A stretch of DNA of 61,908 nucleotides from Pelagicoccus sp. SDUM812003. Its GTDB lineage: Bacteria; Verrucomicrobiota; Verrucomicrobiia; Opitutales; Opitutaceae. The translations under genes were made by a program, and so were the position numbers. The stretch covers positions 1-61,908 of the forward strand of contig NZ_JARXHY010000022.1 in NCBI RefSeq assembly GCF_031127815.1, read 5' to 3'. Shown here piece after piece: positions 34,328 to 45,399 of this stretch (positions within the stretch are counted from its first letter, which is position 1; the number at the start of each line of letters is the position of its first letter). The notes below the pieces were generated by a model. That model made no database searches. It saw only the letters and a list, made by a program, of their open reading frames with translations, and had not been told where the DNA came from.

Positions 34328-35762
34328 TTTCGTGGGCGTTTGGAAAGGCGAGCCGCTTCGGGTCCAGGATCTCGTCGAGTTTCTCTTCCGAGAGAATGTT
34401 TTGGGCGAGGGCGGTCGCCTTGACGCTCTCTCCGGTCTCGTGGGCCTTTTGGGCGAGGGAGGAAGCGGTATCGTATCCAACATGTGGATTGAGAGCGGTG
34501 GCCAGTCCGATAGCGTTGTGGGCGTGATGGGAACAGGTCGATTCGTTCGCTTTCAGATCCGCGATGCATCGTTTCGCGAAGGTCGTGATGCCATTTGCTA
34601 GGCAATGTATGGAACTGTGAATACAGTGAGCGATCAGCGGCATGGTCGCGTTGAGCTCGAAGTGACCGTCTTGGCCGCATCGTGTCACGGTCTGGCACTG
34701 GCCGATGGCGTAGTGGGAGACTTGCACCAGCATTTCTGGCATGACGGGATTGACCTTGCCAGGCATGATGGAGGAGCCCGGTTGAGTCGCCGGAAGAGTG
34801 AGCTCGCCGAGTCCTGACCGAGGGCCGCTGCCCAGCAGGCGGATGTCGTTGGCGATCTTGGTGAGGGAGGAGCAGAGGGCGCAGAGATGACCGGCGACCT
34901 CTACCAGATCGTCTCTCGCGGCCTGGGCTTCGAAGTGGTTTTGGGCTTCGCTCAGGTCGAGCATGGTGTCCTTGCGAAGGAAATTGATGGCGCTTTGAGC
35001 GAATCCGCTGGGCGCGTTGAGTCCGGTGCCGACAGCGGTCCCGCCGAGGGCGAGCTCGCTAAGGGCGTCGATCGCCCGCTGGCAGCGTTGTTCGGCCTTG
35101 CGGAGCTGACGCGCGTATCCGCTGAACTCCTGACCAAGCGTGATGGGCGTTGCATCCATCAAATGGGTACGGCCCAGCTTGATGGTCTCGTTCCATAGGG
35201 CGGCTTTCTCCTCGAGCTCGCGGGCGAGCAGTTTGATGGCTGGCTGAAGCGTGTCTCGGATTTCCAGGGCTACGCTGAGGTGAAGCGCGGTGGGGATGGT
35301 ATCGTTTGAGGATTGGCTCTTGTTGACGTGGTCGTTTGGGTGGACCGGTTTTTTTGATCCGATGGGCTCGTCCGCCAGTTGCGAGCAACGATTCGCGATG
35401 ACTTCGTTGACGTTCATGTTGGTGGAGGTGCCGGAGCCGGTTTGGAAAATGTCGACTTGAAACTGGTGGTCGTGACGCCCTTCTCGGATTTCCTCGGCGG
35501 CTTGTGTGATGAGCTGGGCCCGTTGGGAATCGAGTTCGCCGCGTTCGAGATTGGCGAAGGCGCAGGCCTTCTTGATCATAGCGAGGGCGTGGATGAGGGG
35601 AAGGGGCATGGTCATCCCGCTGATGGGGAAGTTTTCCAGGGCTCGGGCGGTTGAGGCTCCGTAGAGCGCGTCGCCTGGCACGCTCATTTCTCCCAACGAG
35701 TCGGTTTCGACTCGGGGCTCGGTGTTTGCGGTTTCCATAGTGGGTGAAGCGGTGTGTGTCAT
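34320..35762 (-). CDS. fumC: Class II fumarate hydratase
   Basis: A 480-residue cytoplasmic TCA-cycle enzyme that interconverts fumarate and malate. The N-terminal part has GEMSVPGDALYGASTARALENFPIS. The middle has GSGTSTNMNVNEVIANR, and the substrate site reads THLMDATPITLGQE. The superfamily signature GSSIMPGKVNP (catalytic serine loop) is intact, and GVGTGL-type turns are present (GTAVGTGLNAP). The length is slightly above the usual 460-467 because of an N-terminal tail; the ATG at 35738 (METANTEP) is an alternative start. It is the first gene of an operon in which each stop overlaps the next start by 8 nt, which ties it to phospholipid-type enzymes, an unusual partnership. Confidence 0.96.
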   Translation of the reverse strand: MTHTASPTMETANTEPRVETDSLGEMSVPGDALYGASTARALENFPISGMTMPLPLIHALAMIKKACAFANLERGELDSQRAQLITQAAEEIREGRHDHQFQVDIFQTGSGTSTNMNVNEVIANRCSQLADEPIGSKKPVHPNDHVNKSQSSNDTIPTALHLSVALEIRDTLQPAIKLLARELEEKAALWNETIKLGRTHLMDATPITLGQEFSGYARQLRKAEQRCQRAIDALSELALGGTAVGTGLNAPSGFAQSAINFLRKDTMLDLSEAQNHFEAQAARDDLVEVAGHLCALCSSLTKIANDIRLLGSGPRSGLGELTLPATQPGSSIMPGKVNPVMPEMLVQVSHYAIGQCQTVTRCGQDGHFELNATMPLIAHCIHSSIHCLANGITTFAKRCIADLKANESTCSHHAHNAIGLATALNPHVGYDTASSLAQKAHETGESVKATALAQNILSEEKLDEILDPKRLAFPNAHENA

Positions 35763-35795
35763 GGAGCGGGAAGCGTTGGCGGTTTTTCAAGAAAA

Positions 35796-35825
35796 CAACT
35801 CCCCAAGGAGCTCCTTGGGGAGTTG
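35796..35825 (-). terminator. Rho-independent terminator after the BON-domain gene
   Basis: A perfect 30-nt palindrome, CAACTCCCCAAGGAG and its complement with no spacer, followed on the minus strand by TTTTCTT. It is 34 bp past the stop of the BON gene and 34 bp before fumC. Confidence 0.85.
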
Positions 35826-35858
35826 TAGTGAGAAAGCTCGTTTTTGCGAGCGGCAAGG

Positions 35859-37409
35859 TCAGCTATCGACCGTCAGCTCGTTGATTACGGCGCTGGCGCC
35901 ACCTTCGATGGCGTTTTCGGTAGCGGCGTCCTTCTCCTTGCGTGAGTCGACCGAGCCGATGAGCGTAGCGACGCCGTCTTCCACGCTGATCGTCACATCG
36001 TCGAGTGAAACGTAGGGACTCCAGAAGAGCTCCTCGGCGATTTCCTTGGCGGTGATGCGATCGTCCGGCGTGTCGGCGTGCACCTTAGCGGTCACGGTTT
36101 CTCCGGGGGAGTAGTAGCTCCACGGGAGCGGGTAGTCGCTCCAGATGTAGGGGTCGTACACCACGACGGATTCCGTATCAAAAACTTCGATACGGTTTTC
36201 CACGCGGTTCACGCCGTTTATCGAATGGGCGAGAGTTTCCGCTCGGGCCTTTTCGAAGAGGTTGCTCACCACCCCGGTCAGTCGCAGCTCGCCATCGCGG
36301 GCTACGGGGTGGATTGATTCAGCGCTCAGCCAGGGATCGCGGGAGAACTTGTCCTTAGCGGTCTGCTCTATCTCCCGCTTGTCGACTGGGCTGTCGTAGC
36401 GGACCTTTAGCAAGTTCGATACGCCGGTTACGCCTACGGTGTTTCGAGCGATGGATTCGGCCGCTTCCTTAGCTCGCATGGTCTGGACCCTGCCTCGCAG
36501 CGATACCCAGCCCGCGTTTACTTCGGGTTCGATGGTCAAGCTGATGACGCGAGGGTCGAAGAGCAGGGCGTCGTTGAGAGCGTGCTGGATTTCCTCGTCC
36601 GTCTTCGGGGTGTATTTGCCGGCCCGCAGGTCTTCGTCGCGAGCCCACCGTTCGACCGTCAGTCCGCTGGCGTCGACCGAGTCGATTCCGGCCACCCAGG
36701 CCAGGTTGGTAGCTTGTCGCTTTTCGGCGAGACTGCCCACCACGCCGGAGAGTTTCGCGTCTTCGTCGATCACTTCGACTTCGATCAGGGAGTCGTCCAC
36801 CAGAATGTTCCAGGAGAGCATGCGTTCGATTTCCGCCTGCATTTCGCTGTCCGGGCGCTCGGTCTTGTAGTCGATGCTGATCAGGTTGTTCACTTCAGTG
36901 ACCCCTGCGACGCTGGAGGTGACGATTTCGGCGAGCCGCTTTTCCTGCCACGAGTCGACGGAGCCGGTGAGGGTGATGGAGCCCTCGTCGTCGGCCTCGA
37001 CTTGGATTTCGTAGCTTTCCGTAGCCGAATCCTGTAGCAATGCGGTTGTCACGATATCCTCCATAGCGTCGGCGGAAAGGGTGTCGCTGGTCTGCACCTC
37101 GATGCGGTTGTTGACGGCGCGGACGCCTTTCACCGTTTCAGCGATCAAGGTGGCACGTCGTTTGGCGACGAGGCTGTTGACGGTGCCTTCCAGGTTCACG
37201 ATGCCGTCGATGGTGGTGATATCGATGTCGTTGTATGGCACGGCGTTGTCGAACAAGTACTCCTCTTCGATCGCCACGGTGATGGAGGGGTCGTCAACCG
37301 TCATGTCACTCTGCGACTCGGACGCGGCCAAGGTGAGCGAGCTCGATCCGAGAGTGACCATAACGATGGATAGCCATAGCGTTAGCATCTCTGTGCGGTA
37401 GTGTTTCAT
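35859..37409 (-). CDS. Periplasmic protein with six BON domains
   Basis: A 516-residue exported protein. The signal peptide is MLTLWLSIVMVTLGSSSLTLAAS. It is followed by six BON (OsmY/nodulation) domains of about 65 residues with the recurring pattern of a helix, a strand GxVxLxGxVxSxxEK, a helix AxxxAxxVxGVxxVxNxIxV. Units begin near residues 37, 110, 180, 255, 335 and 440. An insertion of about 35 residues rich in Tyr/Trp/Pro (VVYDPYIWSDYPLPWSYY) separates the fifth and sixth. OsmY-type proteins protect the envelope in osmotic stress and can bind membranes or act as chaperones. The ATG at 37409 begins the signal peptide directly; it has its own terminator and is monocistronic. Confidence 0.9.
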   Translation of the reverse strand: MKHYRTEMLTLWLSIVMVTLGSSSLTLAASESQSDMTVDDPSITVAIEEEYLFDNAVPYNDIDITTIDGIVNLEGTVNSLVAKRRATLIAETVKGVRAVNNRIEVQTSDTLSADAMEDIVTTALLQDSATESYEIQVEADDEGSITLTGSVDSWQEKRLAEIVTSSVAGVTEVNNLISIDYKTERPDSEMQAEIERMLSWNILVDDSLIEVEVIDEDAKLSGVVGSLAEKRQATNLAWVAGIDSVDASGLTVERWARDEDLRAGKYTPKTDEEIQHALNDALLFDPRVISLTIEPEVNAGWVSLRGRVQTMRAKEAAESIARNTVGVTGVSNLLKVRYDSPVDKREIEQTAKDKFSRDPWLSAESIHPVARDGELRLTGVVSNLFEKARAETLAHSINGVNRVENRIEVFDTESVVVYDPYIWSDYPLPWSYYSPGETVTAKVHADTPDDRITAKEIAEELFWSPYVSLDDVTISVEDGVATLIGSVDSRKEKDAATENAIEGGASAVINELTVDS

Positions 37410-37728
37410 GGTACTTTCGGTGGTTTGGGTTTTGCGCCAGTTTGGCGCGTGTGCGTTTGGCGGTTTCGAGCGTTGCAGCTCGTTTCGCATGGAGGTGCAA
37501 AGGGCGCGCCAAGCCCGGAAGACGGGGCGAGGGGCGGCTCCGCATTGCAGAACGCATGATGCCAAGCCTAGCGAATAGTGCAGGATTCAACTGCGGGCGG
37601 GCGCCGCGCCGTGTTCGACGGGCGCCCTGGCGATCAACGGCATCCATGCCGATGGCAGGGCGCCGAGACGCGAAGGACGAATTGGTCGGGTGTTTGGAGG
37701 GAGGGGCTTTCGCTCGCGAGGCGTTCGC
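37410..37728. other. Intergenic region upstream of the BON gene
   Basis: About 320 bases between the BON start and the sialate esterase stop, both on the minus strand. It must contain the BON promoter. No clear hairpin, operator or coding remnant was found. Confidence 0.4.
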
Positions 37729-39672
37729 CTAGTGATCGGTTCGGAAGGGAGCTGCAGGCATGCCCTTTTCGTTGCCTAGGTTTGCGAAGTCGGGATTGTC
37801 GGCCCAGGCGTAGCGCACGTACTTGGGGTTTGGTATTTCATCGCTGGATACGACCACGGTGTCGCCCACTATTTTCGCCTCGCCCCATACGAAGTTTTTG
37901 TCCGGGCCCGCGATGGCGAAGTGCGCGAGCGGCTCGCCATTGGTGGAGACGAGCCCGCCGTCCACGTTTTCGAAGGAGAGAACGATCTGGTCGCCTTCGA
38001 TCTTCTGGGAGGTGAAAATGGGGCCCGAGGCCACGAGGTCTTGGTCGTAGGAGATGGTCATGGCCTGCAGAGCGAGACGTTCGCCCACCTCCCATTTCTT
38101 TCCTGGATGGATATCGTTCCACTCGCCCAGATCGATATTGATGCCGATGCCGACGCCTGGGGTGTTGCGGGCGGTTTGCAGCTGGACCTCGCGCATCTTG
38201 GCCCAGTTGCTATCCGCGGGCAGGTAGTCGACGTCCATGAACTTGGGGAGCTGGGCGATGTAGAAATCGATTTGCTTCGAGCCGAAATGGCGGCGCCAGT
38301 CGTCGATGAGGTTCGGAAGGTACTTCGCGTAGGCATCGGGGTTGCCCGCGTTGCTCTCGCCTTGATACCAGAGGATTCCGCGAATGCCGTAGCTGGTGAA
38401 GGGGGCGATCATGGCGTTGTAGAGGGAGGACGGCTGGGACTGGGCGTTGATGCCCTGCTTGTATTGGTAGGGGTTTGGGCGGTAGACCTCGCCGACCTTG
38501 TAGCTCCAAGCGCCTTTGAGGTCGACGATCTCGCCGTTGGCCTCCAATTGGTAGGGCTTGTCGGGTATGAAGCCTCCATTGCCCCATTGGTTGGCGACGC
38601 GCACCACGAAAAGGTTTTTGCCCGGCTGCAGCAGATCTGCCGGAATGGTGTAGCGACGTTGTGGATACTCGTAGCCCCAGCCACCGACGCGTTGGCCGTT
38701 TACGTAGACGTCGTCTGCGTTGCGGATACGACCCAGCTTCAGCGTGACGTCCGTTCCGAGCATGGCGTCCGGGATTTCGATTTCCTTGCGGTACCAGACT
38801 ACCCCGTCGAGATCGCGAATGCCTTGATGCTCCCAGTAGCCAGGAACGTTGATGGTTTTCCAGTTCAGGGGTTCGTAGGCAGGGTCGTACCATTTGACTT
38901 CGCCCGTGAGCCCGGCGTCTTCGGTTTGCGGCCCGGGATTGGCCTCGCGGTCCGCCTGGGCCTCGGCGTTCACCCGCTCCACGTATTCGGCATCCTTGTT
39001 GCGCTCGATGATGGCGAGTTGCTCTGGAAATTCCTGAAACCCCTCTTCGCTGGTCCACGCTTCGATAAGGGTGCCGCCCACGGCGGACATGATGATGCCC
39101 TGCGGGACCTGGTACTCGTCGTAAAGCGTTTTGGCGAAGGCGTAGCCGACGACGGTGAAGGAGAGCAGGTTTTCGGGGTTGGCCCGCTTCCACTCGAGGC
39201 CGGGGTAGCGGTCCTGCGGACCGGTCAGGGCCGTCCTGGTGGGAACGTGAAACTGCCGGATTTCCGAGTTTTCCGATTGGGCGATTTCGGCGGCGTACTC
39301 CTCGGTCCAGCGGTTGAACATGTGAGTCATGTTGGATTGTCCGGAAGCCAGCCAGACGTCGCCAACCAGGATGTCGGTCAAGGTGATTTCGTTTTCCCCG
39401 CTGATCAGCATGTCGTCCGGACCGCCAGCTTCGAGGGGCGGAAGCTGCAAGGACCAGCGGCCCTTTTCGTCGGTGGTGGCGTGTCTCTCATGGCCGCGAA
39501 ACGAGAGGGAAATCGACTCACCTGGATCGGCCCATCCCCAAATGGTCAGCTCCTGATCGCGCTGCAGAACCATATCGTCGCCTACGATGCTAGGCAGGGT
39601 GACTTCTGCGGAAAGCGAGCTGAGAAGGGCGCTTGAGAGGAGAGCGGCGAGGGGGGCGAGGTGACGTTTCAT
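37729..39672 (-). CDS. Secreted sialate O-acetylesterase-like (SGNH) enzyme
   Basis: A 647-residue exported esterase. It has a signal peptide (HLAPLAALLSSALLSSLSA). An N-terminal beta domain (PSIVGDDMVLQRDQELTIWGWA) follows. The SGNH serine lies in VWLASGQSNMTH, and VVGYAFAKTLYDEYQVPQGII with SAVGGTLIEAW comes next. A jelly-roll insertion (WYRKEIEIP, VYVNGQRVGGWG) splits the domain. ILWYQGESNAGNPDAY supplies the oxyanion region, and DLGEWNDIHPGKKWEVG supplies the Asp-x-x-His of the triad. The family removes O-acetyl groups from sugars; in polysaccharide degraders it usually deacetylates xylan or pectin rather than sialic acid. The ATG at 39672 starts at the signal (MKRHLAP). It fits the window's set of exported carbohydrate enzymes. 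Confidence 0.9.
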   Translation of the reverse strand: MKRHLAPLAALLSSALLSSLSAEVTLPSIVGDDMVLQRDQELTIWGWADPGESISLSFRGHERHATTDEKGRWSLQLPPLEAGGPDDMLISGENEITLTDILVGDVWLASGQSNMTHMFNRWTEEYAAEIAQSENSEIRQFHVPTRTALTGPQDRYPGLEWKRANPENLLSFTVVGYAFAKTLYDEYQVPQGIIMSAVGGTLIEAWTSEEGFQEFPEQLAIIERNKDAEYVERVNAEAQADREANPGPQTEDAGLTGEVKWYDPAYEPLNWKTINVPGYWEHQGIRDLDGVVWYRKEIEIPDAMLGTDVTLKLGRIRNADDVYVNGQRVGGWGYEYPQRRYTIPADLLQPGKNLFVVRVANQWGNGGFIPDKPYQLEANGEIVDLKGAWSYKVGEVYRPNPYQYKQGINAQSQPSSLYNAMIAPFTSYGIRGILWYQGESNAGNPDAYAKYLPNLIDDWRRHFGSKQIDFYIAQLPKFMDVDYLPADSNWAKMREVQLQTARNTPGVGIGINIDLGEWNDIHPGKKWEVGERLALQAMTISYDQDLVASGPIFTSQKIEGDQIVLSFENVDGGLVSTNGEPLAHFAIAGPDKNFVWGEAKIVGDTVVVSSDEIPNPKYVRYAWADNPDFANLGNEKGMPAAPFRTDH

Positions 39673-39840
39673 GATCTCTAACAAGGGGTACCGAGGGTTG
39701 AACGGGAATTGAAGCGTAGTCGCGTTGTCACGTTGCGCAAGCGGGCGGGCGATTGGAGACGGCCAGGACGAGAAACGATAAACGGGTTCGCCTCGCCGAA
39801 CGCGTGGGCCGATGCATGGGTCGTCAAACCGAAAAGCGCC

Positions 39841-41883
39841 TTAGCGAGCGGAGCGATGAGCAAGCAGGCGTAGACCGTTCAGGCAAACCAGCACGGTGGA
39901 GCCCTCGTGCCCCACCACGCCTAGGGGCAGCGGAATCCCGACGGAGAGGGAAAGGGAAACCAAGGTCAGGATCACGGCGAGGGAGAAACTGAGGTTTTGC
40001 GCCACGACGCGTCTGCTTTTCCGAGCTAGGGAAACTGCGTCGAGCAGGCGCCCCAAGTGGTTGCTCATCAGCACCACGTCTGCGGTTTCCATGGCCACGT
40101 CGGTGCCGGCGGCTCCCATGGCGATACCCACGTGAGCCGCGGCGAGGGCGGGAGCGTCGTTGACCCCGTCTCCCACCATGGCGACCTTTCCGCTTTCGGT
40201 TAGGCGCTCCACGATGCGGAGCTTGTCTTCGGGCAGCAGCTCCGCATGCACCTCGTCGATGCCGAGGCGCCGCCCGGTCTCTTCCGCTACCGGTCGCGCG
40301 TCGCCGGTGAGCATGACGATCTTGCGGATGCCAAGAGCCTTCAGGCCTGCGATCGCTTCCCTGGCCTCCGGGCGAATGGTGTCGGCCACGGTGATCAGGC
40401 CGATGGCACGCTCGCATCTTCCGGTGTGGTCGAGACGGGCCACCAGCAATGCGGTTTCCCCTCGGGCCGGGGCTTGTTCGGCGGCCTGGGCTTCCTCTGG
40501 GGAGGTCGAGCCGCCGCGTTCGGCGATGAGCGAAGGGCGACCGATCAGATAGGAGGCGTCACCGAGCGTGGCCCAGGCCCCTTTTCCGGGGATGGCTTGG
40601 AAGTCGCGCGCGAGCAGCGGTTTCAAATCCAGATCGCTGGCAGCCCGTTCGATCGCCCGAGCGATGGGGTGTTCGGACTGGCTTTCCAGCGAGGCGGCGA
40701 TGCGGATGAGTTCCAGGCGCCGTTCCTCGGCGTCGGACCCTTCGAGCGTTTGCAGGGGGAAGGGAAGGGCGGCGGTCAAGGTCGGTTTTCCCTCCGTCAA
40801 GGTCCCGGTTTTGTCGAAAGCGATGGTGTCGACCGCTGCCAGCCGCTCCAAGTGCACGCCACCTTTGAACAGCGCGCCACGTTTCGCGGCGCCCGCAATG
40901 GCGGCTAGGAAGGCGGCAGGCGTGCTGATGATGAGGGCGCAGGGCGAGGCTACCACCATGACCGTCATGGCGCGGTAGAAGGTTTCGGAGAAATCGCTTT
41001 CCGCCAGCAACGGCGGAAGAGCGATGAGAGCGAGGGTGAAGAGGATGACGCCGACCGCGTAGTACTGCTCCGCCTTCTCCAGAAAGCGCTCGGTCCTGGC
41101 CTTGCGGGCTTGAGCCTTCTCCACCATGGCGATGATGCGAGCGAGGGTGGATTCGGAGGCGCGTTTGGTGATGCGAAAGAGCAGGCTTCCGGTCAGATTG
41201 ATGGTGCCGGCGAAGAGTTCGCTGCCAGGCGATTTCTGAACTGGCATCGACTCGCCAGTGAGCGAGGATTCGTCGACGTCTCCCTGGCCCTCGGTGACCT
41301 GACCATCCAGGGCGATGCGATCCCCCGGGCGAAGACGAGCGATGGTCCCGACCTCGACCGACTCGATGGGGCGCAGCTCGAAACCCGATCCGCTCTGGCA
41401 CAGCAGCTCGGTCGGACGAAGTTTCATCAAGGCTCGGATCGCCTTGCGGGAGCGATCGAGGGCGTGGCTCTGCAGGACGTTTGAGAGGGAAAAGAGAAAC
41501 AGCAGCATTCCGCCCTCGAAAGCGGCGCCCACGTAGGCGGCGCCCAGCGCGGCCAAAACCATGAGCAGGTCCACGTCCACCTTGCCCGCCCGCAAGGAAC
41601 GAACGCTCTCGATCACGCCGAAGTAGCCGCCTGTGGCGTAGCACAGCGCGTAGAGCGAGAGCGGCAGCCAGCGAAAAGGAGCGAACGACTCCGCCGCGAT
41701 TCCAGCGATGAGGCTGACTCCGCAGATGATCATGAGATTGAGTTCCAGTCGCTGCCCTCGTTTCGAAGAGTCGGTTTCGCTCGAGGGCTGTCCCTGAGCG
41801 GCTGCCGTCTTGCCGGGGCTTGGACGATCGGAGTCGTCCGAAGCGCCCTGGTCCGATTCGCAGGGGATCTGCTCTGTATTCAC
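39841..41883 (-). CDS. P1B-type heavy-metal ATPase with SPC and HEGST motifs (P1B-4-like)
   Basis: A 680-residue inner-membrane metal pump. It has no N-terminal HMA domain, only a polar 45-residue tail. Core ATPase motifs are intact: LTGES (actuator), DKTGTLTEG (phosphorylated Asp), SEHPIARAI (nucleotide site), MLTGDARPVAE and MVGDGVNDAPA. The ion motif in the sixth span is SPCALI rather than CPC, and the last spans carry VVGHEGST. From known family groupings SPC plus HEGxT defines P1B-4 pumps, which export Fe2+, Co2+ or Zn2+ depending on the member. It is probably an efflux pump; no metalloregulator is adjacent. It sits between the esterase and beta-galactosidase genes. Confidence 0.9.
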   Translation of the reverse strand: MNTEQIPCESDQGASDDSDRPSPGKTAAAQGQPSSETDSSKRGQRLELNLMIICGVSLIAGIAAESFAPFRWLPLSLYALCYATGGYFGVIESVRSLRAGKVDVDLLMVLAALGAAYVGAAFEGGMLLFLFSLSNVLQSHALDRSRKAIRALMKLRPTELLCQSGSGFELRPIESVEVGTIARLRPGDRIALDGQVTEGQGDVDESSLTGESMPVQKSPGSELFAGTINLTGSLLFRITKRASESTLARIIAMVEKAQARKARTERFLEKAEQYYAVGVILFTLALIALPPLLAESDFSETFYRAMTVMVVASPCALIISTPAAFLAAIAGAAKRGALFKGGVHLERLAAVDTIAFDKTGTLTEGKPTLTAALPFPLQTLEGSDAEERRLELIRIAASLESQSEHPIARAIERAASDLDLKPLLARDFQAIPGKGAWATLGDASYLIGRPSLIAERGGSTSPEEAQAAEQAPARGETALLVARLDHTGRCERAIGLITVADTIRPEAREAIAGLKALGIRKIVMLTGDARPVAEETGRRLGIDEVHAELLPEDKLRIVERLTESGKVAMVGDGVNDAPALAAAHVGIAMGAAGTDVAMETADVVLMSNHLGRLLDAVSLARKSRRVVAQNLSFSLAVILTLVSLSLSVGIPLPLGVVGHEGSTVLVCLNGLRLLAHRSAR

Positions 41884-42045
41884 ATTATGGAACTCGTCGC
41901 TGGCTATGGAGAGTCGTTACGGAGCTCTCTCGATCTTCATGGTCGTGGTGGCGTGTCGTTGTTCGTTTCCTTGAGGTTTCTTTTCTGACGAGCTTGGCTC
42001 CCGCTAGGGGCGTGGAGCCAGACTCGCTCGTTTGAGTCGATCGCT

Positions 42046-45246
<3,201 letters not shown>

Positions 45247-45339
45247 TCAAGTCAAAGCCTCGCTACGGGAAAGGCAAGCGAGTCGACTTGCGGAAGGTTC
45301 GTATGGTCAGAAATGATAGAATGTGAGGCGTTGAAACGA

Positions 45340-45375
45340 AAAAACCGCGTCCCCCAAAAGAGGCGACGCGGTTTC
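45340..45375 (-). terminator. Rho-independent terminator of nrdJ
   Basis: The 9-bp arms AACCGCGTC and GACGCGGTT with a 13-nt loop are followed on the minus strand by a T run (TTTTTTCG). It lies about 25 bp past the nrdJ stop. Confidence 0.85.
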
Positions 45376-45399
45376 TGAGATGATTCGCATATGATCGGC

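Noticed and set aside
37921-39636. 571-codon plus-strand frame antisense to the sialate esterase
   Set aside because: Its Val/Gly-rich composition mirrors the codon usage of the real gene on the other strand. The esterase has signal peptide and catalytic motifs.
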